Assembly: GCA_026195255.1 (NCBI GenBank) | Contig: JAPHSS010000014.1 | Coordinates: 1-64,000 of the forward strand | Length of the DNA: 64,000 nucleotides | From: Gammaproteobacteria bacterium | Lineage (GTDB): Bacteria > Pseudomonadota > Gammaproteobacteria > SZUA-229 | Direction: 5' to 3' | Shown: one piece after another, positions 46,001-54,469 of the stretch | How the letters are laid out: every line of letters starts with the position of its first letter | How positions within the stretch are numbered: the stretch's first letter is position 1 | Notes under the pieces: model-generated | What the model was told of the DNA's origin: nothing | Databases searched by the model: none | Seen by the model: only the letters and a program-made list of their open reading frames with translations | Translations under genes and position numbers: made by a program

Positions 46001-46789
46001 ATGAAAAGCTTAGTTAAAAAAACAATATGGTTAATTATTTATTTACTGCCTATTTTAGCTCTAATCTACTATCGTGCATTTATATTTACACCGCATTTTA
46101 ATAAACCGATTGATAATGCACTTAACGATCTCTCTCAAGCTATAGGATTTGAAATTCCTTCATATAAGCTTGCAAATAATGAAGGGTCTTTATATAAGCA
46201 GTATTTAGGTGATTCTGAAACAACAGTGCAAACTGAAGTCTCAGTAAATACTACAACGCCTTTAGAAGAGCCTGTTTCTCAGCCTGCTGATATGATGAAT
46301 GGAGCTTTAGAGCCTGAAGTTGAATTAATTCCCGAAGTGGAATCTGCTGCTATTGAAACTGAAGAATCAGATCTTGATATGAAACAGATAGTTTCAGCTG
46401 TTAAGGAATCAGTGAGTGAGTCCCTTGAAACTTTTATGGATGAAAAAGAATCACAGCCATTAGAAAGTGAATCTTCTTTATTAAGTGCGCAGGAATTATT
46501 ATTCAAGGCGCGTTTAGCCTATTGGAATGGTGATTTAAAAACAGCAGAAAATACATATATTCAATTAACTGAAATGTTAAGTGACGACCCTAATGTTTAT
46601 GGTGAATTAGGAAATCTCTATTATATGCAGTCTAAATGGAAGTTGGCGAGTGATGCATATTATCATGCGGCCCTTAAACTAAGTAAGACAAAAAATGCTT
46701 ATCAGGCACAGCACCTGTTGCGTATTATTCGCGGGCTTGATACTGAAACAGCTGATAAGTTACAGGCCGAATTAAACCATACCAGTTAA
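46001..46789 (+). CDS. Membrane-anchored TPR protein
   Basis: Protein of 262 residues with one N-terminal membrane segment (about 8-28, IWLIIYLLPILALIYY). A long acidic linker rich in Glu, Ser, Val (about 75-155) follows, then two to three TPR-like helix pairs near the C-terminus (ARLAYWNGDLKTAENTYIQL, YGELGNLYYMQSKWKLASDAYYHAAL). No family recognised beyond TPR. It lies 12 bp behind the ParA-like gene with a GGAG-type ribosome site. It may be the membrane partner that the ATPase positions. Confidence 0.72.
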   Translation: MKSLVKKTIWLIIYLLPILALIYYRAFIFTPHFNKPIDNALNDLSQAIGFEIPSYKLANNEGSLYKQYLGDSETTVQTEVSVNTTTPLEEPVSQPADMMNGALEPEVELIPEVESAAIETEESDLDMKQIVSAVKESVSESLETFMDEKESQPLESESSLLSAQELLFKARLAYWNGDLKTAENTYIQLTEMLSDDPNVYGELGNLYYMQSKWKLASDAYYHAALKLSKTKNAYQAQHLLRIIRGLDTETADKLQAELNHTS

Positions 46790-46819
46790 ACCAGATTAGT
46801 AAACTTTTTTGAGATAATA

Positions 46820-47389
46820 ATGAATACAGATCATAAGCCGAAAAAAATTAAAAATGTACGTGAAGTCATTATTGAGGCAATAGAATGTGAGCCCGGTATT
46901 GCAGGTTGTACGGCTGACCCTGATACCTGTCCTAACTCGCCAGATACATGTGACAAAAAATTATCAATGTTTGGATATTATGACGATACAATTAAGGATA
47001 GTGTGGAACATGTTTTAAGCAGAAGCCTTGACGATTTAACGAAAACTTTTACTGCAAGTGCCAGGCGTTGGGAGTTAATTGTTTACCCGGCAATGTTTAG
47101 TTTTGTAGTATTAGCGATTTATGGTTTTTTTCTTATTTTCAGTTTAACAAAAGATATCACCATTGTTTCAACAGAGATGGTTAATATGAGTCGAAATATG
47201 ACTCAGATGACGACAGATGTGCACAACATGACATTAATAATGCAGGATCAGTCTATGTATATTAGTGAAATGAATAAAAATATGCGCAACATGTCTATGT
47301 CTATGAATCAAATGCGTTATGACATGTCAAGCATGAATAGTAATGTTTCCAGGCCAATGAACTTTATGAATTCATTTGCACCGTGGTGA
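46820..47389 (+). CDS. Met-rich membrane coiled-coil protein
   Basis: Protein of 189 residues. The N-terminal cytoplasmic part carries six cysteines within about 35 residues (ECEPGIAGCTADPDTCPNS, PDTCDKK), possibly a metal site. One membrane segment follows (about 92-113). After it comes a helical stretch (about 115-175) with a seven-residue-like pattern in which Met and Asn recur (NMSRNMTQMTTDVHNM, MSMSMNQM). About 25 residues of the last 75 are Met. No family recognised. Met-rich periplasmic segments bind Cu(I) in some copper proteins, and Met also packs coiled coils; neither is shown here. It is the last gene of the cluster. Confidence 0.7.
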   Translation: MNTDHKPKKIKNVREVIIEAIECEPGIAGCTADPDTCPNSPDTCDKKLSMFGYYDDTIKDSVEHVLSRSLDDLTKTFTASARRWELIVYPAMFSFVVLAIYGFFLIFSLTKDITIVSTEMVNMSRNMTQMTTDVHNMTLIMQDQSMYISEMNKNMRNMSMSMNQMRYDMSSMNSNVSRPMNFMNSFAPW

Positions 47390-47549
47390 ATAAGGCGAGT
47401 ATCTGACAATATAAATAATTTTTCAAGCTATACTGTATATATCTGGAGCTAATGATCAGAACTGGTCTGAAGTGATGATATCTAATATTGCCGTATAAAG
47501 TGGTCTATAAAATCTTATGTCAAAGATTTAACTTGAAGAAGAATTATCT

Positions 47550-48677
47550 ATGGACGAACATCACGATCAACTTGCTGATATCAATAAACAACTTCCTTTG
47601 AAGGATAAACTGGTATCAACACATAAGTCTTTAAATGATCTGTTCCCTTTTATTGTTCGTGTAGCTGTTGCTTTATACGATTCTGAAACAAAGGTACTCA
47701 AAACATATTTACATAGTGGCGATACCGATAATCCTCTTGAGCACTATCAGACATTACTTGATCATGCTCCATCATTAAAAAAAATTTTAGATAAAGGCCA
47801 TCCAAGGGTAATTAATAATTTACTGACATTTGATAATGGCTCGCATGAGCATACTCGCCGCATCGGACGAGGCGGATTTGCTGCAAGTTACACTTTACCT
47901 ATATTTAATGAAGGTGATTTCATTGGTTTTATCTTTTTTAATGCGGATAAAACAGATGTATTTACAGAAAGTGTTCTCAGCCAGATAGATGTGTACGCGC
48001 ATATGATTACCTTAATGGTAATTAATGAACTTAGTTCTATAAAAACACTGACAGCAGCGGTGAAAACAACGGGTCATATCACACATATGAGAGATCCCGA
48101 AACAGGTAGTCACCTCGATCGAATGTCACGTTATAGTCGTTTGATAGCGACCGAACTTGCAGAGACCTACGACCTTAATGATGACTATATAGAACACATA
48201 TTTATGTTTTCACCATTACATGATATTGGAAAAATCGCCATACCTGATCACATATTATTAAAGCCGGGTCAGCTTGATGATGACGAAACTACTATTATGA
48301 AAACTCATGTTCACAAGGGTTGTGAAATCATAGATGAGTTACTGGTAAACTTCGGCTTAAATAATATCAAACATATGGATATTCTACGTAATATTGCCGA
48401 AGGGCATCACGAAGCAATAAACGGCAGTGGCTACCCTGCGGGTATAATGGGTGAGAGTATTCCTCTGGAGGCACGCATTGTCGCTGTAGCTGATGTATTT
48501 GATGCTTTAACCAGTAAACGAACCTATAAAGAAGCCTGGAGTAATGAAAAAGCTATCGAGCTTATAAAGAGTCTGGCTGGTGAGAAGCTCGACCAGAACT
48601 GTGTGAATGCTTTACTCAAAAACATGGATCAGGTTGTGCGCATTCAGTTACAGTTTAAGGAAAATATAATAGGTTAA
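47550..48677 (+). CDS. GAF-like/HD-GYP cyclic-di-GMP phosphodiesterase
   Basis: Protein of 375 residues. A GAF-like sensor (about 20-170, VRVAVALYDSETKVLKTYL, GFIFFNADKTDVFTES) precedes an HD-GYP domain. The metal-binding HD pair is His224-Asp225 (LHDIGKIAIP), with GHHEAINGSGYP carrying the GYP triplet at 294-296, and VADVFDALTSKRTYK after it. All key residues are present, so hydrolysis of c-di-GMP is expected. It follows the RND cluster after 160 bp and may or may not belong to it. Confidence 0.88.
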   Translation: MDEHHDQLADINKQLPLKDKLVSTHKSLNDLFPFIVRVAVALYDSETKVLKTYLHSGDTDNPLEHYQTLLDHAPSLKKILDKGHPRVINNLLTFDNGSHEHTRRIGRGGFAASYTLPIFNEGDFIGFIFFNADKTDVFTESVLSQIDVYAHMITLMVINELSSIKTLTAAVKTTGHITHMRDPETGSHLDRMSRYSRLIATELAETYDLNDDYIEHIFMFSPLHDIGKIAIPDHILLKPGQLDDDETTIMKTHVHKGCEIIDELLVNFGLNNIKHMDILRNIAEGHHEAINGSGYPAGIMGESIPLEARIVAVADVFDALTSKRTYKEAWSNEKAIELIKSLAGEKLDQNCVNALLKNMDQVVRIQLQFKENIIG

Positions 48678-48971
48678 CTTCAAGTGACTTAACGGATGCA
48701 CTTCGATATACAGGCTGATCACTATTTTTACTCGTTACCACGGTCTGCCATGTCAGCATAACCTCTAACAGACTATCCCTGATCTGCACCAAAAACAAAG
48801 TCATACTAAAGTTATATCATAGCTTCGTAAAATTCGATCATAATGCTCTTTATATTCGAATTATCTTATTGTTTTCTTCATGTAAAATGCTCGCATCTAT
48901 GATTGTGTTTAGCTCATTGTTAAGGGTAAATTCAGTCAGCTTATATTTAAGAAATTAACGCAGGATACACA

Positions 48972-49859
48972 ATGAAACGAATCATGTTATTTATAATGAC
49001 AAACATAGCCATTATGGTTGTTCTTAGTATTACCCTAAGGTTATTAGGTGTTGATAGCATCCTCGCTGAAAATGGTTCAGACCTTAATATACAGGCATTA
49101 GTTATTTTATCTGGTGTTATTGGTTTTGGTGGATCATTTATATCTCTGCTGATTTCCAAATGGATGGCTAAACGTATGACAGGGGCGGTTGTTATAACCA
49201 GCCCATCATCCAATATTGAAAAATGGCTAATTAATACAGTTGAAAAACAGGCTGAAATTGTCGGCATAAAAATGCCAGAAGTAGCTATTTTCCCATCAAC
49301 TGCAATGAATGCCTTTGCCACAGGTGCCACTAAGAACAATGCATTAATGGCGGTTTCTCAAGGTTTATTAGACAATATGACCCAGGGTGAAATTGAAGCG
49401 GTTGTCGGTCATGAGATGAGTCATATCGCTAATGGCGATATGGTCACCCTGGCTTTGATTCAAGGCGTTGTTAATACCTTTGTTGTATTTTTATCACGGG
49501 TTATTGGTCATGTTGTAGACCGTGTTATTTTAAAAAATAATCAGGGTCATGGTATTGGTTATTTTGTGAGTGTCATTGTGGCACAGGTTGTTTTATCTGT
49601 ACTTGCATCAACTATCGTAATGTATTTCTCCAGGAAACGTGAGTTCATTGCAGACACTGGTGGAGCAGATCTGGCAGGGCACCAGAATATGATTAATGCA
49701 CTTAAACGTCTTGGACAGGTTGAACCAGAACCATTACCAGAGCAGATGGCGGCTTTTGGAATTAACGACAAAAGCGCTATTATGGCATTATTTTCTTCAC
49801 ACCCACCTATTAGCGCACGAATAGACGCGCTGGAAAAACGCGCGATGAATCTTTCATAA
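48972..49859 (+). CDS. htpX: HtpX, membrane zinc metalloprotease
   Basis: HtpX of 295 residues (E. coli 293), a heat-inducible inner-membrane protease that works with FtsH in membrane-protein quality control. Two N-terminal membrane helices (5-25 and 35-55) are followed by the HEMSH zinc motif at 147-151, two more hydrophobic segments and the third ligand in the FIADTGGADLAG stretch. Upstream 290 bp hold no gene. It stands alone. Confidence 0.95.
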   Translation: MKRIMLFIMTNIAIMVVLSITLRLLGVDSILAENGSDLNIQALVILSGVIGFGGSFISLLISKWMAKRMTGAVVITSPSSNIEKWLINTVEKQAEIVGIKMPEVAIFPSTAMNAFATGATKNNALMAVSQGLLDNMTQGEIEAVVGHEMSHIANGDMVTLALIQGVVNTFVVFLSRVIGHVVDRVILKNNQGHGIGYFVSVIVAQVVLSVLASTIVMYFSRKREFIADTGGADLAGHQNMINALKRLGQVEPEPLPEQMAAFGINDKSAIMALFSSHPPISARIDALEKRAMNLS

Positions 49860-50163
49860 AATTACACAGTAATTGATTGTGTGTTGAAAGTCATAAGGTG
49901 TGCGCTTTGGCATGATTATGCTTATATAAAAGTATAACCAGAGCGCAGTATTAGACAGCTTTGTAAAACTTAAAATATTTTTGGCAGGTGAGTACTCATG
50001 CCTGGGTTTGTGTGCTCATTTGCCTATAAAGTAAAACAAAAACATTTGAAATATGCTGCTAGGTAATAACTTCTTTTATTTGCCATTTTTAAAAACACGT
50101 TTTATTCACACTGCCTGTCAGGTGACGAAGAGTTTTCTTATACTACTTAGAGTCAGTTACTAT
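49860..50163. other. Intergenic gap between htpX and the CDGSH fusion gene
   Basis: A 304-bp gap between convergent genes with no believable ORF. It contains a large imperfect hairpin at 49901-49947 (outer stem TGCGCTTTGG / CCAGAGCGCA, inner stem TTATGCTT / AAGTATAA) without a T run, so not a classical terminator. Confidence 0.5.
49901..49947. repeat. Long imperfect hairpin
   Basis: Outer 10-bp stem with one G-T wobble and an inner 8-bp stem, also with one wobble, separated by a few bases. It lies between the convergent ends of htpX and the CDGSH fusion gene and might act as an mRNA 3'-end structure for either. Confidence 0.45.
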
Positions 50164-51717
50164 TTAGACATTACTTTTCGCGCTTGCAAAACCCGAGTAC
50201 TCAACACCCGATAACAATGCCATTTCACGATGCCAGGTAGCGAGATCACGCTGCGTAAATTTATGTAAGTCGTCATGACCACAGGCACGAGCCATAACTT
50301 TCATTAGCTCGATAGAAGCATCAAAAAAATTATGTAACTGCTTAGATGATTTTTCTATATTTAATTTTTGTCTTAAATCTTCTTTCTGTGTCGCAATTCC
50401 GGCAGGGCAATTATTCGTGTTGCAGATTCTAGCCGCAACACAACCTATTGCCTGCATCGCACTATTAGAAATTGCAATACCATCTGCACCTAGCGCCAGC
50501 GCTTTTACAAAATCGACCGGTACACGCAAACCACCGGTAATAATAAGTGTGACACGACCACTTGCAGCTTGTTCATCAAGGTAACGGCGGGCACGTGCGA
50601 GTGCAGGGATGGTTGGCACACTGATATGATCTCTGAACATTTCAGGGGCCGCACCCGTGCCACCACCACGGCCATCCAGAATAATATAATCAGCACTGGC
50701 ATCCAGAGCGAACTGTATATCCTGTTCTATATGATTTGCACTGAGTTTAAAACCTACTGGAATGCCGCCACTAATTTCTCTGACACGGTCAGCCATTTTT
50801 TTAAAATCGGCTGCGCTTGAAAGGTTTTTAAATGTCGGTGGTGATATTGCCGGTTCGCCTTCGGGAATGCCTCTCACCTGAGAAATTTTTCCGACATTTT
50901 TATTACCCGGTAAATGACCACCCGTACCTGTTTTTGCACCTTGTCCGCCTTTAAAGTGAAATGCCTGAACATTTTTCAGAAGTTCTTCTTTGAAACCAAA
51001 TTCAGCACTGGCAAACTCATAAAAATAGCGCGAATTCGCGGCTTGTTCTTCAGGCAGCATTCCACCTTCACCGGAACATATACCGGTGCCCGCAAGCTCT
51101 GCGCCCATGGCTAATGATATTTTTGCTTCTTCAGATAACGCGCCAAAACTCATGTCAGAAACAAACAGGGGTATTTTTAACTTTAATGGTTTTTTTGCTT
51201 GCGGCCCTATGATTAGCTCAGTTGAAACCACAACATCTTCCATCAAGGGTTTCTTTGCCATCTGCGCCACCATAATTTGTAGGTCATCCCAGTGTGGTAA
51301 CTCATGGCGTGGTACACCCATAGCAGTCATTGGGCCATGATGGCCTACTTTAGATAAACCTTCTCTTGCCAGCTGATGAATAAACTCTACAGTTGGCTCT
51401 TCTGCTGTAGCAGTAGCAACGGGGCTATCCGATGCTTGCGATTTTATTCCCGGTCCTTCTTTACCTACCTGCTCATCACTGAACTGTTGATGCGTGCCAT
51501 CACAAAAGGGAGCATTAGACGTATGTTTACATGCGCACAGGTAGGCTTCACCGTTATCATCAGCAACGATTACTTTTGGATTGAATGTGGTGCCTACATG
51601 CGAGCCATCACAAAACGGCTGGCTTTTAGATCGTCCACAGGTACAAAAATGATATTCCTGTCCTTTTGAAAGAGTAACTCTGGATGGTTTGTTATCTGCG
51701 ATGACAGGATTGGACAT
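50164..51717 (-). CDS. Fusion of two CDGSH Fe-S domains with a glutamate-synthase-like FMN domain
   Basis: Protein of 517 residues. The N-terminus has two CDGSH-type 2Fe-2S motifs: Cys25-X-Cys27, Cys36, His40 (CTCGRSKSQPFCDGSH) and Cys61-X-Cys63, Cys72, His76 (CACKHTSNAPFCDGTH). A linker leads to a glutamate synthase-like (GltB2/GltS) FMN barrel (about 115-515), with KLSANHIEQD, DGRGGGTGAAPEM, GADGIAISNS and the 3Fe-4S cysteines in GCVAARICNTNNCPAGIA. There is no glutaminase domain, so it is not a normal glutamate synthase. CDGSH domains probably feed electrons to the FMN. Function unknown. Confidence 0.85.
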   Translation of the reverse strand: MSNPVIADNKPSRVTLSKGQEYHFCTCGRSKSQPFCDGSHVGTTFNPKVIVADDNGEAYLCACKHTSNAPFCDGTHQQFSDEQVGKEGPGIKSQASDSPVATATAEEPTVEFIHQLAREGLSKVGHHGPMTAMGVPRHELPHWDDLQIMVAQMAKKPLMEDVVVSTELIIGPQAKKPLKLKIPLFVSDMSFGALSEEAKISLAMGAELAGTGICSGEGGMLPEEQAANSRYFYEFASAEFGFKEELLKNVQAFHFKGGQGAKTGTGGHLPGNKNVGKISQVRGIPEGEPAISPPTFKNLSSAADFKKMADRVREISGGIPVGFKLSANHIEQDIQFALDASADYIILDGRGGGTGAAPEMFRDHISVPTIPALARARRYLDEQAASGRVTLIITGGLRVPVDFVKALALGADGIAISNSAMQAIGCVAARICNTNNCPAGIATQKEDLRQKLNIEKSSKQLHNFFDASIELMKVMARACGHDDLHKFTQRDLATWHREMALLSGVEYSGFASAKSNV

Positions 51718-51816
51718 AAAATTATTCCTCTGGACGGGTATTTAATTTCTATTAACATTTTAATTTTTAAGAGATTTGACGCTGAGATGATTTGCAGTTA
51801 ATTATTTTAAGCATAG

Positions 51817-51855
51817 AAATTAACTCTATCGCAACCATTGCGATAGAGTTAATTT
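51817..51855. terminator. Perfect 18-bp hairpin between yceI and the CDGSH fusion gene
   Basis: AAATTAACTCTATCGCAA, loop CCA, then the exact complement. It lies 12 bp behind the yceI stop on the minus strand. The downstream T run is weak, so it acts as a terminator or as a 3' stabiliser. Confidence 0.6.
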
Positions 51856-51866
51856 ACATAAAGATG

Positions 51867-52448
51867 TTATTTTTTGATGCCTTCAAGGGAGAGTGTCATT
51901 TCAACATCTTTGGATTTTGGTCCAAGATCTTTCACAATGCCGAAATCAGACATGGCAAATTTAGTTTTGCCTTCAAAACCACGACGATAACCGCCCCAGG
52001 GATCTTTACCCGCACCAACAGAATACATTTCAATTTCTACTGGTTTGGTAACACCGTGTAAAGTCAGGTTGCCTTTAAGAATGCCTTTGCCATCTTTTCC
52101 CGGTGTATAACTTGTACTGATAAACCTGGCTTCCGGATATTTTTTTACATCCAGAAAATCATCACTTCGTAAATGCTTGTCACGCTCTGCATGGTTAGAA
52201 TCAACACTAGCCGTTTTAATAGTTACTTCGACGGATGCGCTTTCTGGAGCCTTCTCGTCATAACTAAATTGCCCGCTGAATTCATTGAAACGCCCATATA
52301 ACCAGCTGTATCCCAAATGTTGAACACGGAACTGAATAAAAGCATGCGCGCCTTTAGTGTCAATCACATAGTCTTCAGCCAGCAACGCTGCGCTATTAAA
52401 AGTTAATCCGGCAAACAATAATGAAGCGGTCATATTACGTAATGTCAT
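51867..52448 (-). CDS. YceI-family periplasmic protein
   Basis: Exported protein of 193 residues; signal peptide ending SAALLA (about 24), then a lipocalin-like beta barrel of the YceI family with the typical YVIDTKGAHAFIQFRVQHLGYSW opening (in two parts), DDFLDVKKYPEARF and ILKGNLTLHGVTKPV. YceI proteins bind polyisoprenoid-type lipids. The gene follows the cytochrome b561 gene by 28 bp, a frequent pairing that suggests a role in quinone or isoprenoid handling in the envelope. Confidence 0.9.
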   Translation of the reverse strand: MTLRNMTASLLFAGLTFNSAALLAEDYVIDTKGAHAFIQFRVQHLGYSWLYGRFNEFSGQFSYDEKAPESASVEVTIKTASVDSNHAERDKHLRSDDFLDVKKYPEARFISTSYTPGKDGKGILKGNLTLHGVTKPVEIEMYSVGAGKDPWGGYRRGFEGKTKFAMSDFGIVKDLGPKSKDVEMTLSLEGIKK

Positions 52449-52476
52449 GGTGTATCTCCTCGTTGATAAAAACTAT

Positions 52477-53022
52477 TTAACGTCCGAACATGCGCATTAA
52501 ACTGCGATCCCGGTCAATGAAATGATGTTTTAAGGCCGCGGCTGCATGAAGCAGTACCAGACCAATTAATATCGATGCTACTATCAGGTGTACCTGACCT
52601 GCAACATCTTCCTGCTCGACAATCGAAGTAATCGTTGCCGGAACTGAAAACCAGCCGAAGACTTCAATGGCTCGATTATCTGCTGTTGAAATAAGATAAC
52701 CGCTAATCATGGTCACCAATAGTAACAGATAGAGAAATATATGAACCGCATGCGCGATTTTAATTTCCCATGGCTTATGACTTGATAACGGTTTTGGCGA
52801 TGGTGTAAAAAAGCGCCAGAAAAGTCGAAATACTACCGTCAAAAAAAGTAACACACCGATACTTTTATGCCACCATGGTCCTAACTGATACCAGCTATCG
52901 TAGTAATCCAGCTCTGTCATCCACCAACCGAGTGCAAACAGGATGAAAACCGGCAAAGGCACCAACCAGTGTAATGCTATCGTTATAAAACCATATCGAT
53001 CTGTGTTATTTTTCCACTGCAT
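52477..53022 (-). CDS. Cytochrome b561 (CybB-type)
   Basis: Integral-membrane di-heme cytochrome of 181 residues with four membrane helices (about 13-33, 48-66, 90-110, 140-162). Candidate heme ligands are the His in ITIALHWLVPL, WWHKSIGV, IAHAVHIFLY and the helix-4 LVLLHAAAALKHHF. It accepts electrons from quinol or superoxide. It pairs with yceI downstream and is divergent from the LysR regulator, 377 bp away. Confidence 0.92.
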   Translation of the reverse strand: MQWKNNTDRYGFITIALHWLVPLPVFILFALGWWMTELDYYDSWYQLGPWWHKSIGVLLFLTVVFRLFWRFFTPSPKPLSSHKPWEIKIAHAVHIFLYLLLLVTMISGYLISTADNRAIEVFGWFSVPATITSIVEQEDVAGQVHLIVASILIGLVLLHAAAALKHHFIDRDRSLMRMFGR

Positions 53023-53399
53023 GTCAAACCTTTTTCTCTCTTTTCAATACGTTAAAAATTCGACGCATTTTGTAAATTAATAATCGGAGTATGTGTGACT
53101 CCTGTTAAATAATCGCTTGAATAATATATTACGTTCCTCTGCCAGTATAGAGTCTATATCTGGAGTTACGAAAGGATATCTGATGGCTCGATTGTGAGAT
53201 GCACAGTGATGTCTTCACCATTAACATCGTCATCGTTGTTATGACCGTTTGTAATTCATTCGTTCATTCATAACATCCACCTTTCCGTACAGAGGGGGCT
53301 TATTACCCTGTGCGGACAGTATTATCACTGTTGCTTATTAATAAATAAACAGCTATTATGTGAACTTATTGTTCTAATTGTCGCAACAATCGAGTCAAT
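53023..53399. other. Divergent control region between cytochrome b561 and the LysR gene
   Basis: A 377-bp gap without a convincing ORF. It must hold the promoters of the b561-yceI pair and of the LysR gene. The clearest signal is the LysR-type dyad at 53368-53390. AT-rich stretches give several weak -10 candidates that I do not assign. Confidence 0.5.
53368..53390. promoter_or_regulatory. LysR-type dyad upstream of the LysR gene
   Basis: ATTGTT-N11-AACAAT, a perfect 6-bp dyad with the T-N11-A geometry of LysR-family sites. It ends 9 bp before the LysR start, a normal place for an autoregulatory site. Confidence 0.5.
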
Positions 53400-54317
53400 A
53401 TGAATCGTTTCGAAAATATGCATACCTTTATTCGGGTTGTTGAAGCAGGCAGTATAAGCGGCGCCGCAGATCGGCTGAATGTAGCTAAATCGGCCGTTAG
53501 TCGTCGCCTGAAAGAGCTGGAAAAACACCTCGGTGTACAGCTTTTTCACCGAACAACCCGTCATATGAATTTAACAGACACCGGCCGCGCTTTTCATCGA
53601 CAGGCTGTACGAATACTCGATGATGTTCTAGAGGCAGAAATTGCCACATCGCAGGCTCATGAAACATTAAAGGGAAGTTTGAAGATAGCTCTGCCATCGT
53701 CTTTTGGTCTTATGCATATGGGGCCCATTATTAATGACTTTCTGAAACAACATCCGCAGATTGAATTTGATCTGGATTTTAATGATCGTGAAGTGGATGT
53801 AATTCAGGAAGGGTATGATCTTGCGATTCGCATTGCTAATCTACCGAATTCAAGTTTGATTGCACGCCGTATAGCCCCTGTTAAGTCAGTTATGTGTGCA
53901 AGCCCGGATTATCTTGAACGGATGGGGGGGGTGCCCCGGTCACCGGAGGATTTGATAGATCATCAGTGCCTTGTTTACAGCCTGTTACGTGATCCCGAAT
54001 ACTGGTATTTAAGTGATGCCAGTGGTGATGAAATCAAAACCAGGATACGCCCTTATCTTAAAGCAAGCACCGGTGAATTTCTCAGAGAAGCCGCCGTTGA
54101 AGGCCAGGGTATCATTCTCGTACCAACATTTATCATCTACAAAGAAATAGAGAGTGGTGCGCTGGTGCCTTTACTCAAAGACTACAATACACCACAGATT
54201 AATGCTTATGCGATCTATCCGCAGACGCGCCACCTTTCACAGCGTGTCAGGGCGTTTGTTGATCTACTTGTTAAACGATTTGAGGGCACTCCCTATTGGG
54301 ACTTATGCCTTGAATAA
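53400..54317 (+). CDS. LysR-family transcriptional regulator
   Basis: Regulator of 305 residues with the N-terminal winged helix (about 1-60, FIRVVEAGSISGAADRLNVAKSAVSRRLKELE in parts) and a periplasmic-binding-like effector domain (about 90-300). It resembles the DsdC/AaeR-like group that regulates divergent genes. A run of eight G at 53934-53941 lies in the effector domain, codes GGV in frame and could slip. The most likely targets are the divergent b561-yceI pair and itself. The inducer is unknown. Confidence 0.9.
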   Translation: MNRFENMHTFIRVVEAGSISGAADRLNVAKSAVSRRLKELEKHLGVQLFHRTTRHMNLTDTGRAFHRQAVRILDDVLEAEIATSQAHETLKGSLKIALPSSFGLMHMGPIINDFLKQHPQIEFDLDFNDREVDVIQEGYDLAIRIANLPNSSLIARRIAPVKSVMCASPDYLERMGGVPRSPEDLIDHQCLVYSLLRDPEYWYLSDASGDEIKTRIRPYLKASTGEFLREAAVEGQGIILVPTFIIYKEIESGALVPLLKDYNTPQINAYAIYPQTRHLSQRVRAFVDLLVKRFEGTPYWDLCLE

Positions 54318-54415
54318 TTAACATAAGACAATATTGAACACTAACATGGGTGGGCAAGCGACCTGTACAAGAAAATCATAGATATCTGGTTTTGATTTCG
54401 GTTATTCAATGCCAT

Positions 54416-54438
54416 AAAAAAGGCGACTAAAAGCCACC
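54416..54438 (-). terminator. Terminator of the PEP-CTERM gene
   Basis: On the minus strand: GGTGGC, loop TTTTA, GTCGCC, then six T. The stem has two G-T pairs. It follows the stop of the PEP-CTERM gene by about 30 bp. Confidence 0.65.
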
Positions 54439-54469
54439 TTTCTATTAACATTAATGATGATCTTTATAC

